The notes under the pieces are model-generated. The model saw only the letters and a list, made by a program, of their open reading frames with translations. It had not been told where the DNA came from and searched no databases. The translations under genes and the position numbers were made by a program. Positions 1 through 5,135 of a stretch of DNA of 5,135 bases are shown piece after piece. Numbering within the stretch: position 1 is the stretch's first letter; every line of letters starts with the position of its first letter. Source of the stretch: Parcubacteria group bacterium SW_4_49_11 (GTDB lineage Bacteria; Patescibacteriota; Minisyncoccia; SW-4-49-11); assembly GCA_003021915.1 (NCBI GenBank), contig PXOY01000052.1, positions 9,653-14,787 of the forward strand, written 5' to 3'.

Positions 1-70
1 TTCCGTGTTTTTTTATGTAAACGCCCTTTAAAGAGAGGACCAGGCGGCCTTTTCTCGCAATCGAGGGCCA

Positions 71-102
71 TATGATATGGTGAAAAAAAGATAAATTTCT
101 CT
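71..102 (+). promoter_or_regulatory. Possible tpiA promoter/start region
   Basis: Two -10-like hexamers lie just upstream of the tpiA ATG: TATGAT at 71-76 and TAAATT at 92-97. The first would give a transcript with a leader of about 20 bases. The second sits five bases before the ATG and would give a leaderless message. No convincing -35 box is seen at the right distance from either, and no Shine-Dalgarno sequence precedes the ATG. Positions 1-70 hold no recognisable gene. They contain a CTCG-CAAT-CGAG hairpin at about 54-65, flanked by GGCC on both sides. Confidence 0.35.
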
Positions 103-879
103 ATGACTTCGCCTCCCATTATCGGACTCAACTGGAAAATGAATCCCGCAGATCGCGATCAAACCGCCGCGCTGATCGCGGGGATGGGCGAACGACTTTC
201 GGTTATGCGTTCGTCTCAGTTGATTCTTTTCCCGCCCGCGGTGTTTTTGGACCAGGTACGAGCACTTCAAAAGGAGTATGGGGTGTTTGTTTCGTTGGGG
301 GTGCAGGACCTGAGTACGCAGGCAGTTGGTTCGTACACCGGCGAGATAAGCGCACCCATGGCGTTTGATAGTGGGGCGGAATTTAGCCTCGTAGGCCACT
401 CAGAGACGCGCAAGCGACAGGCACTCACCGATACCGAAGTGAAACACAAATTTGAACGAGCGACGGAGCACTCTGTAGTGCCGATACTCTGTATAGGATA
501 CCAAGAAGGTTCAGAGGAAGGAGACGTCGATTATGATGTTATCAAACAGCAAGTCATGACGGTTCTTGAAGATTATCGAGCATATATCCGAGAGCACGGA
601 TTGATAATCGCGTATGAACCCACGTGGGCCATCGGAACCGGTGACCCCGCCGATCCCGAGACTATCGAGACCGTCTGTCTCTACATTCAAAAACTGATTG
701 CCGAGCTGGCCGGTCAAGACACGCTGGATGAGGTCTATGTTCTTTATGGCGGAAGTGTCAATAAAGACAATGTCAGAGCTTTTTTAGACATTACCAGTCT
801 GAATGGGTTTTTACTCGGTGGTGCTTCCCTGAAGCCCGAAGAAGTGGCGAGCATTGTGGAGCAAGTTGAAGAGAAGTAG
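103..879 (+). CDS. tpiA: Triosephosphate isomerase
   Basis: This 258-residue cytoplasmic enzyme interconverts dihydroxyacetone phosphate and glyceraldehyde 3-phosphate in glycolysis and gluconeogenesis. The length is normal for the TIM family and the protein is complete. Visible signatures in order are: GLNWKMN at 8-14, with substrate-binding Asn10 and Lys12; GHSETR at 98-103, with the electrophilic His99; the catalytic-base motif YEPTWAIGTG at 171-180, with Glu172 followed by flexible loop 6; the phosphate-binding YGGSVN at 215-220; and FLLGGASL at 236-243. One small departure is GHSETR where GHSERR is usual, with the catalytic histidine retained. The ATG at 103 places the first beta strand at the expected distance from the N-terminus. 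No Shine-Dalgarno is evident; TAAATT sits five bases upstream. No other glycolytic gene is visible in the window. Transcription runs toward the minus-strand tRNA unit, with the hairpin-rich 880-1423 stretch between them. Confidence 0.97.
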   Translation: MTSPPIIGLNWKMNPADRDQTAALIAGMGERLSVMRSSQLILFPPAVFLDQVRALQKEYGVFVSLGVQDLSTQAVGSYTGEISAPMAFDSGAEFSLVGHSETRKRQALTDTEVKHKFERATEHSVVPILCIGYQEGSEEGDVDYDVIKQQVMTVLEDYRAYIREHGLIIAYEPTWAIGTGDPADPETIETVCLYIQKLIAELAGQDTLDEVYVLYGGSVNKDNVRAFLDITSLNGFLLGGASLKPEEVASIVEQVEEK

Positions 880-926
880 CAAGTCTAAGAGAAGCCTAAA
901 TCCGGAAGCCTGAAGCCAGAAGTTTC

Positions 927-976
927 GATATACGATGGATATATGCGCCTGGCGGCGCGATATACCGTAGATATAC
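927..976. repeat. Four GATATAC-type repeats around a GC hairpin
   Basis: GATATAC or GATATAT occurs at 927-933, 938-944, 959-965 and 970-976. The start-to-start distances are 11, 21 and 11 bases, close to whole helical turns. At the centre is an imperfect hairpin, GCGCC (945-949), loop TGGC, GGCGC (954-958). It is extended past a bulged G by TATAT/ATATA and then, past a bulged A, by GG/CC to 937-966. There is no T-run directly after it, so it is not a standard intrinsic terminator. It could be a protein-binding site or an RNA-end-stabilising hairpin for the tpiA transcript; the role is unknown. Confidence 0.6.
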
Positions 977-979
977 AGT

Positions 980-1113
980 TGTGTTCTCCTCCTAATAGCT
1001 ACTCAACGCCAGTAAGGATTTAGCTAGAATGCAGTCCCCCTTGTCGGAAAATAGGCCTCGTCAGAGGCCGGAAGAAACCGCAGGTTTCTTCAGTGACCGT
1101 GGTAAATCGAGGG
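980..1113. repeat. Three-hairpin repeat element, copy 1
   Basis: The copy begins with a TGTGTT...CAACGCCAG head (980-1012), shared with copy 2 at 1196-1227. It has three stems: TAGCTA (996-1001) with TAGCTA (1021-1026); GGCCTC (1054-1059) with GAGGCC (1064-1069) around loop GTCA; and GAAGAAACC (1071-1079) with GGTTTCTTC (1083-1091) around loop GCA. The constant strings are GCAGTCCCC from 1031, GGAAAATAG (1046-1054), and a tail ending TCGAGGG at 1107-1113. The strand that acts, if any is transcribed, is not known. Confidence 0.8.
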
Positions 1114-1195
1114 AAGGGAGGTTACTTTTTTATATTTTCATAATTAGAAAAAGGATACATAACGAAAACTCCACCGCCCCCTTCAAGGCACCTCC

Positions 1196-1320
1196 TGTGT
1201 TTCCTCGTAATAGTTCTTCAACGCCAGAAAGAAAGTAGCTAACGGCAGTCCCCTGAAAATAGGGCTCCGTAAGGAGGCCGCAAAAAACAGAATGTTTTTT
1301 GAGTGCCCGTGAGCAGCGTT
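1196..1320. repeat. Three-hairpin repeat element, copy 2
   Basis: This copy has the same order of parts as copy 1, with changed stems. The first stem is TAGTT (1211-1215) with AGCTA (1237-1241), including one T-G wobble. GGCAGTCCCC starts at 1244 and is followed by TGAAAATAG. The second stem, GGGCTCC (1262-1268) with GGAGGCC (1273-1279), has one G-G mismatch and loop GTAA. The third stem is CAAAAAAC (1281-1288) with GTTTTTTG (1294-1301). The tail AGTGCCCGT is followed by GAGCAGC, which is also the first stem arm of copy 3, so copies 2 and 3 interlock. Confidence 0.8.
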
Positions 1321-1423
1321 TCACCACCAGCGGGATGCTGCTATTGGCAGTCCCCTGGAAATAGAAAGCCGATAGGCTTCCGTAAAAACCGAAGGTTTTT
1401 AAGTGCACGTAGTAATTCGAGGG
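1311..1423. repeat. Three-hairpin repeat element, copy 3, next to tRNA-Arg
   Basis: The first stem is AGCAGC (1312-1317) with GCTGCT (1337-1342), entirely different in sequence from copies 1 and 2 but in the same place. GGCAGTCCCCTGGAAATAG follows (1346-1364). The second stem is AAGCC (1366-1370) with GGCTT (1375-1379), loop GATA. The third is TAAAAACC (1383-1390) with GGTTTTTA (1394-1401), loop GAA. The tail ends TCGAGGG at 1417-1423, the same end as copy 1, and touches the mature 3' end of tRNA-Arg at 1424. Confidence 0.8.
1383..1401. terminator. Possible bidirectional terminator hairpin
   Basis: An 8 bp stem, TAAAAACC/GGTTTTTA, with a three-base loop has an A-run before and a T-run after on either strand. 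On the minus strand it lies 23 bases beyond tRNA-Arg and could end that unit. On the plus strand it could stop read-through from tpiA. The stem is weak in GC (two GC pairs), so termination strength is doubtful. It is the third stem of repeat copy 3; the matching hairpin of copy 2 (1281-1301) has the same A/T layout. Confidence 0.4.
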
Positions 1424-1496
1424 TGCTCCCGCTAGGATTCGAACCTAGAATGGCGGTTCCGAAGACCGCTGTGATATCCAGTTTCACCACAGGAGC
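1424..1496 (-). tRNA. tRNA-Arg (anticodon UCG)
   Basis: Reading the minus strand, a 73-base cloverleaf folds completely. The acceptor stem GCTCCTG pairs with CGGGAGC (one T-G pair); the D stem is GTGA/TCAC; the anticodon stem GCGGT/ACCGC carries loop CTTCGGA, giving anticodon TCG for CGA codons. The variable loop has four bases, the T stem CTAGG/CCTAG has loop TTCGAAT, and the discriminator is A. CCA is not encoded; the next genomic bases read CCC. Its first base is also the last base of the stop codon of the upstream membrane-protein gene. Confidence 0.96.
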
Positions 1497-1921
1497 TATT
1501 CAGAAGAGGAGAGAGACTCGGAATGGTCTCGATGGCTCACCTCGGTTTGCTCCTTTTGCGTCAGAGCAAGGAGCCGAAGACTCTCCCATACTAATCCGAT
1601 GAGTAAGAACGTGATGGTCAAGCGTCCGACTTGCTGAGCCTGCAGCGTCATGTCCGTAAGCACGAAATAGGGAAGAGTGATGAGGCTTACAATCCCCAAT
1701 CCTATGGGAATTTTACCAGATAATCGCAGCAAGGGCAAGGCAAGGATAAACACCACCCAGAAAATACGTTCTTCCGAACGATCAATCCCAAGTGTTTTCA
1801 AAAGAAACAGATTAACGTACGTGAGTCCGATATAGACAAGAATAAGAATGACAATTTCCGGAAGATGACGAGATATATAAGAGCGGAGGGAAGAGTAGAG
1901 GGAGATAGCTTGTTGTGACAT
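1496..1921 (-). CDS. Small multi-pass membrane protein, unknown function
   Basis: I do not recognise this 141-residue protein. It has about four hydrophobic helices at residues 22-42, 53-67, 71-90 and 100-119. A short polar N-terminus precedes them, and a charged, serine-rich C-terminal tail follows (about 121-141, rich in Glu, Gln, His and Ser). A charged loop, DRSEER, lies at 47-52. No catalytic motif or signal peptide is evident, so it is probably an integral inner-membrane protein. The reality of the gene is supported by its strong hydrophobic pattern and its exact fit between two tRNA genes on the same strand. The ATG is 23 bases after the end of tRNA-Glu and the TAG shares one base with tRNA-Arg. 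No Shine-Dalgarno is seen; the leader is A/C-rich. It is probably co-transcribed with both tRNAs from the promoter at 2033-2060. Confidence 0.8.
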   Translation of the reverse strand: MSQQAISLYSSLRSYISRHLPEIVILILVYIGLTYVNLFLLKTLGIDRSEERIFWVVFILALPLLRLSGKIPIGLGIVSLITLPYFVLTDMTLQAQQVGRLTITFLLIGLVWESLRLLALTQKEQTEVSHRDHSESLSSSE

Positions 1922-1944
1922 AGGTTGTTTTGGTTTTCGGATAG

Positions 1945-2019
1945 CAGCCTCGACGGGATTCGAACCCGTGTTACCAGGATGAAAACCTGGCGTCCTGGAC
2001 CAGACTAGACGACGAGGCC
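1945..2019 (-). tRNA. tRNA-Glu (anticodon UUC)
   Basis: The minus strand folds into a 75-base cloverleaf. The acceptor GGCCTCG pairs with CGAGGCT, with a terminal G-T pair. The anticodon stem CCAGG/CCTGG has loop TTTTCAT, anticodon TTC. The T stem ACGGG/CCCGT has loop TTCGAAT, and the discriminator is G, as in many glutamate tRNAs. CCA is not encoded; the next bases read CTA. It is the first gene of the minus-strand unit, about 14 bases downstream of a strong -10 box. Confidence 0.97.
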
Positions 2020-2032
2020 AAATTCATCCTTT

Positions 2033-2060
2033 ATTATAACGTTTTTCCGAAGATAGTCAA
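2033..2060 (-). promoter_or_regulatory. Sigma70-type promoter for the tRNA-Glu unit
   Basis: On the minus strand, TTGACT (2055-2060) is followed after 16 bases by a perfect TATAAT (2033-2038). The start of transcription is expected near 2026, a few bases before tRNA-Glu. It is the clearest promoter in the window and probably serves tRNA-Glu, the membrane-protein gene and tRNA-Arg together, since no other promoter is evident in the 23-base and zero-base gaps between them. Confidence 0.8.
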
Positions 2061-2234
2061 CAAATGAGGACACGAAAACTCGTGTATGGGCGTTGCGCCA
2101 ATTGGACTGACGATCTGGCAATACCGATGACCTATCAATCAGGGATGAAATTAAGCACGTAGAGCGTTTGGTAAGGCTGAGCCGGGTGCCGCCCAGGTTG
2201 CACGGGGGCCCTATGTATGGTACATAAAAAACTG

Positions 2235-2248
2235 TGGTATATTACTCA
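2235..2248 (+). promoter_or_regulatory. Possible extended -10 before the glycosyltransferase gene
   Basis: TG-G-TATATT (2235-2243) matches an extended -10 element and ends five bases before the ATG at 2249, which would make the message leaderless or nearly so. There is no good -35 box at 17 bases. Together with the ATG, the stretch 2238-2251 resembles the same region of tpiA (92-105) at 11 of 14 positions, the three differences being A/T swaps. Confidence 0.4.
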
Positions 2249-4819
2249 ATGGCCAACAGTAAAACAAGAACAAACACCCGTTTCTACATGAACCCCGTAC
2301 TCACGATATTAGTCCCCACGTATAATGAATCCAATAATATCACGCCGCTTGTCAAACGAGTGCGTGCTGCTTTAGATCTCGAGGGAGAGGAGGGATATGA
2401 TAGCAATTGGTATGAAATTTTGTTTGTGGATGATAGCGATGATAGCACTCCTCAGATTATCCAGCAATGGACATACGAAGATGCACGCGTGCGTCTTGAT
2501 CATCGCCCGAAAAATCGACGTACAGGGTTAGCCACCGCTGTGGTCGAAGGCTTTCAGAACAGCAAAGGTACCTATATTTGTTGTCTGGATTCTGATCTCC
2601 AACACCCCCCGGAGGTTATCGTTTCTTTGTTACAAAAAATTATAGCGAAAAATGCCGATATTGCCGTAGCCAGTCGATATACGAAAGGAGGAAGCGCCGA
2701 AGGATTGCAAACGAAGACACGCAAAGCAATTTCTCATGGGTTACGCTACACTTCTCATTTCTTGCTCCCTCGTACACGAAAAACGTCTGATCCGGGTGGA
2801 GGATTCTTTCTGTTCCATAAAGATGTCATTGACGGAGTGTCCTTGAAACCGAAAGGATTTAAAATTTTGCTCGAGTTACTCGTAAGGGGCAAGCACTCTC
2901 GAGTTGTGGACATACCATACGTATTTCAGACTCGGGAACATGATGAAAGTAAGGCGACGCTTGATCAAGGGCTTCTCATTTTGCAGCATTTACGCTATCT
3001 ATTTTTTGATGTCCCTGACTCTAATCGGTTTTTGCAGTTTGCAATCGTAGGAGGAAGCGGCGTAATCGTCAATCTGATTACCCTCGTGATTTTGGTAGAG
3101 TTGGTGAACGTAAATCCGTCCTTAGGGTGGTTAGGAGCGATTTTTGTCTCAATGACCTCCAACTTTTTCTTAAATAACGTTTTGACCTACGGAGACACTG
3201 TTGTTCGTTCGGCCACAGATCTGCTTCAAAAGTATGCATCCTTTATCGGAGGATCAGCTATCGGACTCCTCGTCAATTACGTTATTTATCACGGCTTATT
3301 AGAGGCAAATATCTTTTACCTTATAGCTGCTTTGTGCGGAATACTTGGAGGAATGATTTTCAACTATTTTATCGCCCAAAATTGGGTGTGGAAACCGAAA
3401 TCTCGACACACCTCTCAAAGTAATCTGATGCAAGCAGATCAGAGTAAGGTGAAGCGTAATTTCGCTATTGTCGGAGGAGTGTTACCGTTGTTGGTCATTC
3501 TTCTCTCGATTGTCATATATACCACCATAGCCAATTCGTCGTGGGTCTTAACAGGCATACTGTTGCTTGCGTTTCTGATTATCGTAGAAGGAATGTTTAC
3601 GATTTATATTATGTTATATACCTGGGATAATCCGGAACGCATTGACGCGAGTGTCTCGCCCCGCGAATACGCAGAGCCTGCATGGAGTTTTACGGCGTTA
3701 TTACCGGCGAGGCACGAGGCAGACGTGATCGGAGAAACCATACGAGCCGTGGCGAACATTGATTACCCTGAACACAAAAAGGAGGCGTTTGTTATTTGTC
3801 GAGAAGACGATCAGGAAACCATAGAAGCAGCTCGCACAGCGATTCAGGAAATAGGTGCGCCTAATATTCGCGTTTTGGTTTTTGACGGTGATCCGATTAA
3901 CAAACCGCATGGTCTCAATATAGGGCTGAGTAAAACGAATCATGAGGTGGTCGGTATATTTGATTCAGAGGATGAACCACATCGTGATATTTATAACGTG
4001 GTCAACACGGTTATGGTGAACGAGCACGCAGATATCGTCCAATCGGGAGTTCAATTGATGAATTATCGGAGTAATTGGTATTCGCTCTTCAATGTTTTGG
4101 AGTACTTCTTTTGGTTTAAATCTGCGCTCCATTTCTGTGCTGACATAGGATTTATTCCACTCGGGGGGAATACGGTATTCTTTAAATCGTCTTGGCTCTC
4201 TCACGTAGGAGGGTGGGATGAGAAATGCCTCACTGAAGATGCAGATGTCGGAATCCGTCTTTCGTTGGAGGGAGCAAAGACACGGGTAGTATATGATGCT
4301 AACCACGTCACCCAAGAAGAAACTCCGCCCACGTTAGGAAGCTTTATTAAACAACGTACGCGATGGAACCAAGGGTTCTTGCAAATCCTCCTCAAGCGAG
4401 ATTGGCTGAAGATTTCTCAAGTATCCCAATTATTACTGGGACTCTACATTCTCGTATCTCCGGTTTTGCAAGGATGTCTCTTCTTATTTATACCCTTGGC
4501 GATTTATATCATATTCTTTCTGGATGCACCTGTCCTCGTGGCTATGCTTGCCAACATTCCGTTATTTATATTGTTCCTTCAGGTTATCGTGTATAATATA
4601 GGACTGTATGAATTCACAAACGAGTATAAGCTGAAATATGCCTGGTGGTTGCCATTTGCGGCTTTACTATACTACATACCGTTTAACCTCGTATTAAGTT
4701 TGAGTGCGTTCCGAGGGGTGTGGCGTATTTTGCGAAGTCAAAATTCGTGGGAGAAAACCCAACACGTGAATGCTCATCGAGCACGTCAATCGACACACAT
4801 AGCAACATCTAAGCGGTAG
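2249..4819 (+). CDS. Fused glycosyltransferase: DPM1-like GT2, GtrA-like domain, cellulose-synthase-like GT2
   Basis: This 856-residue inner-membrane protein joins three modules. Residues 16-240 form a GT2 domain like polyprenyl/dolichyl-phosphate mannose synthases: VPTYNE (22-27), VDDSDDST (60-67), DSDLQHPPE (114-122), SDPGGGFF (180-187), and the typical Arg...Asp-Glu-Ser-Lys end motif (229-235). Residues 260-382 form a four-helix GtrA-like domain ending NYFIAQNWVWK. After two more helices (407-428, 432-458), residues about 480-715 form a second GT-A domain of the processive, cellulose-synthase-like kind: PARHE (486-490), KPHGLN (552-557), DSEDEP (572-577), TED (662-664) and QRTRW (702-706). 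Three or four C-terminal helices follow, then a basic tail. Both catalytic domains keep their acidic motifs, so both look active. The sugars are unknown. I chose the ATG at 2249; GTG at 2234 overlaps a -10-like box, and ATG at 2288 would also keep every domain. An in-frame TAA at 2225 bounds the start. The downstream gene begins five bases after the stop. Confidence 0.93.
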   Translation: MANSKTRTNTRFYMNPVLTILVPTYNESNNITPLVKRVRAALDLEGEEGYDSNWYEILFVDDSDDSTPQIIQQWTYEDARVRLDHRPKNRRTGLATAVVEGFQNSKGTYICCLDSDLQHPPEVIVSLLQKIIAKNADIAVASRYTKGGSAEGLQTKTRKAISHGLRYTSHFLLPRTRKTSDPGGGFFLFHKDVIDGVSLKPKGFKILLELLVRGKHSRVVDIPYVFQTREHDESKATLDQGLLILQHLRYLFFDVPDSNRFLQFAIVGGSGVIVNLITLVILVELVNVNPSLGWLGAIFVSMTSNFFLNNVLTYGDTVVRSATDLLQKYASFIGGSAIGLLVNYVIYHGLLEANIFYLIAALCGILGGMIFNYFIAQNWVWKPKSRHTSQSNLMQADQSKVKRNFAIVGGVLPLLVILLSIVIYTTIANSSWVLTGILLLAFLIIVEGMFTIYIMLYTWDNPERIDASVSPREYAEPAWSFTALLPARHEADVIGETIRAVANIDYPEHKKEAFVICREDDQETIEAARTAIQEIGAPNIRVLVFDGDPINKPHGLNIGLSKTNHEVVGIFDSEDEPHRDIYNVVNTVMVNEHADIVQSGVQLMNYRSNWYSLFNVLEYFFWFKSALHFCADIGFIPLGGNTVFFKSSWLSHVGGWDEKCLTEDADVGIRLSLEGAKTRVVYDANHVTQEETPPTLGSFIKQRTRWNQGFLQILLKRDWLKISQVSQLLLGLYILVSPVLQGCLFLFIPLAIYIIFFLDAPVLVAMLANIPLFILFLQVIVYNIGLYEFTNEYKLKYAWWLPFAALLYYIPFNLVLSLSAFRGVWRILRSQNSWEKTQHVNAHRARQSTHIATSKR

Positions 4820-4824
4820 TGATT

Positions 4825-5135
4825 ATGCGATTATCCCTCAAAAACATAGAAATATTGCTCGTAATTAGCGTGTTAGTGGTGTCTGCACTCACGCACGGAG
4901 TGAACATGTTTGACTATCCGTATTATGAGAATGATGAAGGGACCTATATATCTCAAGCATGGAGTGTGCTCGAACACGGCAGTCTCGCCCCGTATACGTA
5001 CTGGTATGATCATGCTCCCGGAGGGTGGATATTTATTGCGTTATGGGGGCAACTCACGGGAGGCTTCTTCACGTTCGATATTTCGATTAATGATGGACGA
5101 GTGTTTATGCTTATTTTGCATATCGCTTCGACCTT
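4825..5135 (+). CDS. GT39/ArnT/PMT-like membrane glycosyltransferase, N-terminal part
   Basis: Only the first 103 residues lie in the window. A short basic start is followed by a hydrophobic helix (8-26). A first extracytoplasmic loop follows with an acidic pair Asp37-Glu38 in YYENDEGTY, and a DHAPGG motif at 62-67 ahead of the second helix region (68-80). In the GT39/GT83 family of polyprenyl-phosphate-sugar-dependent transferases, an acidic pair in the first outer loop is catalytic and a His/Pro motif follows it. The enzyme would transfer a sugar from a lipid-phosphate carrier to a protein, lipid or glycan outside the membrane. The start is five bases after the stop of the fused glycosyltransferase, in another frame and without a clear Shine-Dalgarno, suggesting translational coupling in one operon. 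The DPM1-like domain upstream could supply its donor. The subfamily and substrate cannot be told from this fragment. Confidence 0.8.
   Translation, partial: MRLSLKNIEILLVISVLVVSALTHGVNMFDYPYYENDEGTYISQAWSVLEHGSLAPYTYWYDHAPGGWIFIALWGQLTGGFFTFDISINDGRVFMLILHIAST

Larger units (their letters stand above)
880..1423. other. Convergent intergenic region filled with repeats, no gene
   Basis: No credible protein gene is seen here. Open frames exist on both strands, but they run straight through hairpin repeats and show no codon-level sign of selection. The region starts with GAAGCC-type heptads (891-925), continues with a GATATAC repeat cluster around a hairpin (927-976), and then carries three copies of a three-hairpin element (980-1423), with an AT-rich 82 bp spacer between copies one and two. 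It lies between tpiA (plus) and a minus-strand tRNA/protein unit, the position where bidirectional terminators or REP-like palindromes are commonly found. Confidence 0.75.

Noticed and set aside
937..966. Intrinsic terminator for tpiA
   Set aside because: The hairpin is bulged and is followed by GTAGATATAC and not a T-run.
1029..1238. Plus-strand open frame of 69 codons
   Set aside because: It runs through repeat copy 1, the spacer and part of copy 2, and its composition looks non-protein (low complexity, no hydrophobic pattern).
1130..1408. Minus-strand open frame of 92 codons with an internal peptide repeat (YFQGTA twice)
   Set aside because: The peptide repeat is only the translation of hairpin repeat copies 2 and 3. 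The frame crosses A- and T-run stems and has no start context.
980..1423. Integron attC array or CRISPR array
   Set aside because: The copies lack the conserved attC end boxes and cassettes. Spacing is irregular, the repeats diverge strongly and there are no uniform spacers, so neither fits.
1303..1602. Plus-strand open frame of 99 codons
   Set aside because: It lies antisense across tRNA-Arg and the 3' end of the membrane-protein gene, so it is a shadow.
2145..2215. 5S rRNA-like string GAAATTAAGC followed by GC-rich sequence
   Set aside because: The resemblance is limited to about ten bases. The partner strand needed for 5S helix II (about CTACGTGC) is not found upstream, and no terminal helix closes.
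3965..4315. Minus-strand open frame of 116 codons inside the glycosyltransferase gene
   Set aside because: The plus-strand frame carries intact catalytic motifs over the same bases, so the minus-strand frame is a shadow.

Overview
The window looks like a piece of a bacterial chromosome with about mid GC content, read with the standard bacterial code: all three complete genes end in TAG and no in-frame TGA is needed. Short genes without clear Shine-Dalgarno sites, tRNA genes without an encoded CCA, and a large fused membrane glycosyltransferase would suit an uncultivated lineage such as the Candidate Phyla Radiation (Patescibacteria). That placement is an impression from gene style, not a demonstrated assignment.

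Layout. Positions 103-879 (+) encode triosephosphate isomerase, the only plain housekeeping enzyme here. Positions 880-1423 hold no convincing gene. They are filled by a set of GATATAC repeats around a hairpin (927-976) and by three copies of a roughly 115-135 bp element that folds into three hairpins (980-1423). The stems are kept while their sequences change, which is the most unusual feature of the window. This stretch lies between convergent transcription units: tpiA comes from the left, and a minus-strand tRNA/protein unit comes from the right.

The minus-strand unit reads from right to left. A near-consensus sigma70-type promoter (2033-2060) is followed by tRNA-Glu(UUC) at 1945-2019, then a 141-residue membrane protein of unknown function (1496-1921), then tRNA-Arg(UCG) at 1424-1496. 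The last base of the membrane protein's stop codon is also the first base of tRNA-Arg, so tRNA maturation and mRNA integrity may interfere with each other.

Positions 2061-2248 are a divergent intergenic region with small hairpins and a GC-rich block. From 2249 onward the plus strand encodes envelope glycosylation functions. The first is an 856-residue fusion of a DPM1-like polyprenyl-phosphate glycosyltransferase, a GtrA-like four-helix membrane domain and a second, cellulose-synthase-like GT2 domain. Five bases later comes the start of a GT39/ArnT/PMT-like membrane glycosyltransferase, cut by the window edge. The likely logic is that the fusion makes a lipid-phosphate-linked sugar, and perhaps a chain or second product, and that the downstream enzyme uses such lipid-linked sugars as donors on the outer face of the membrane. 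The order of domains and genes is seen in the sequence; the shared pathway is inferred.
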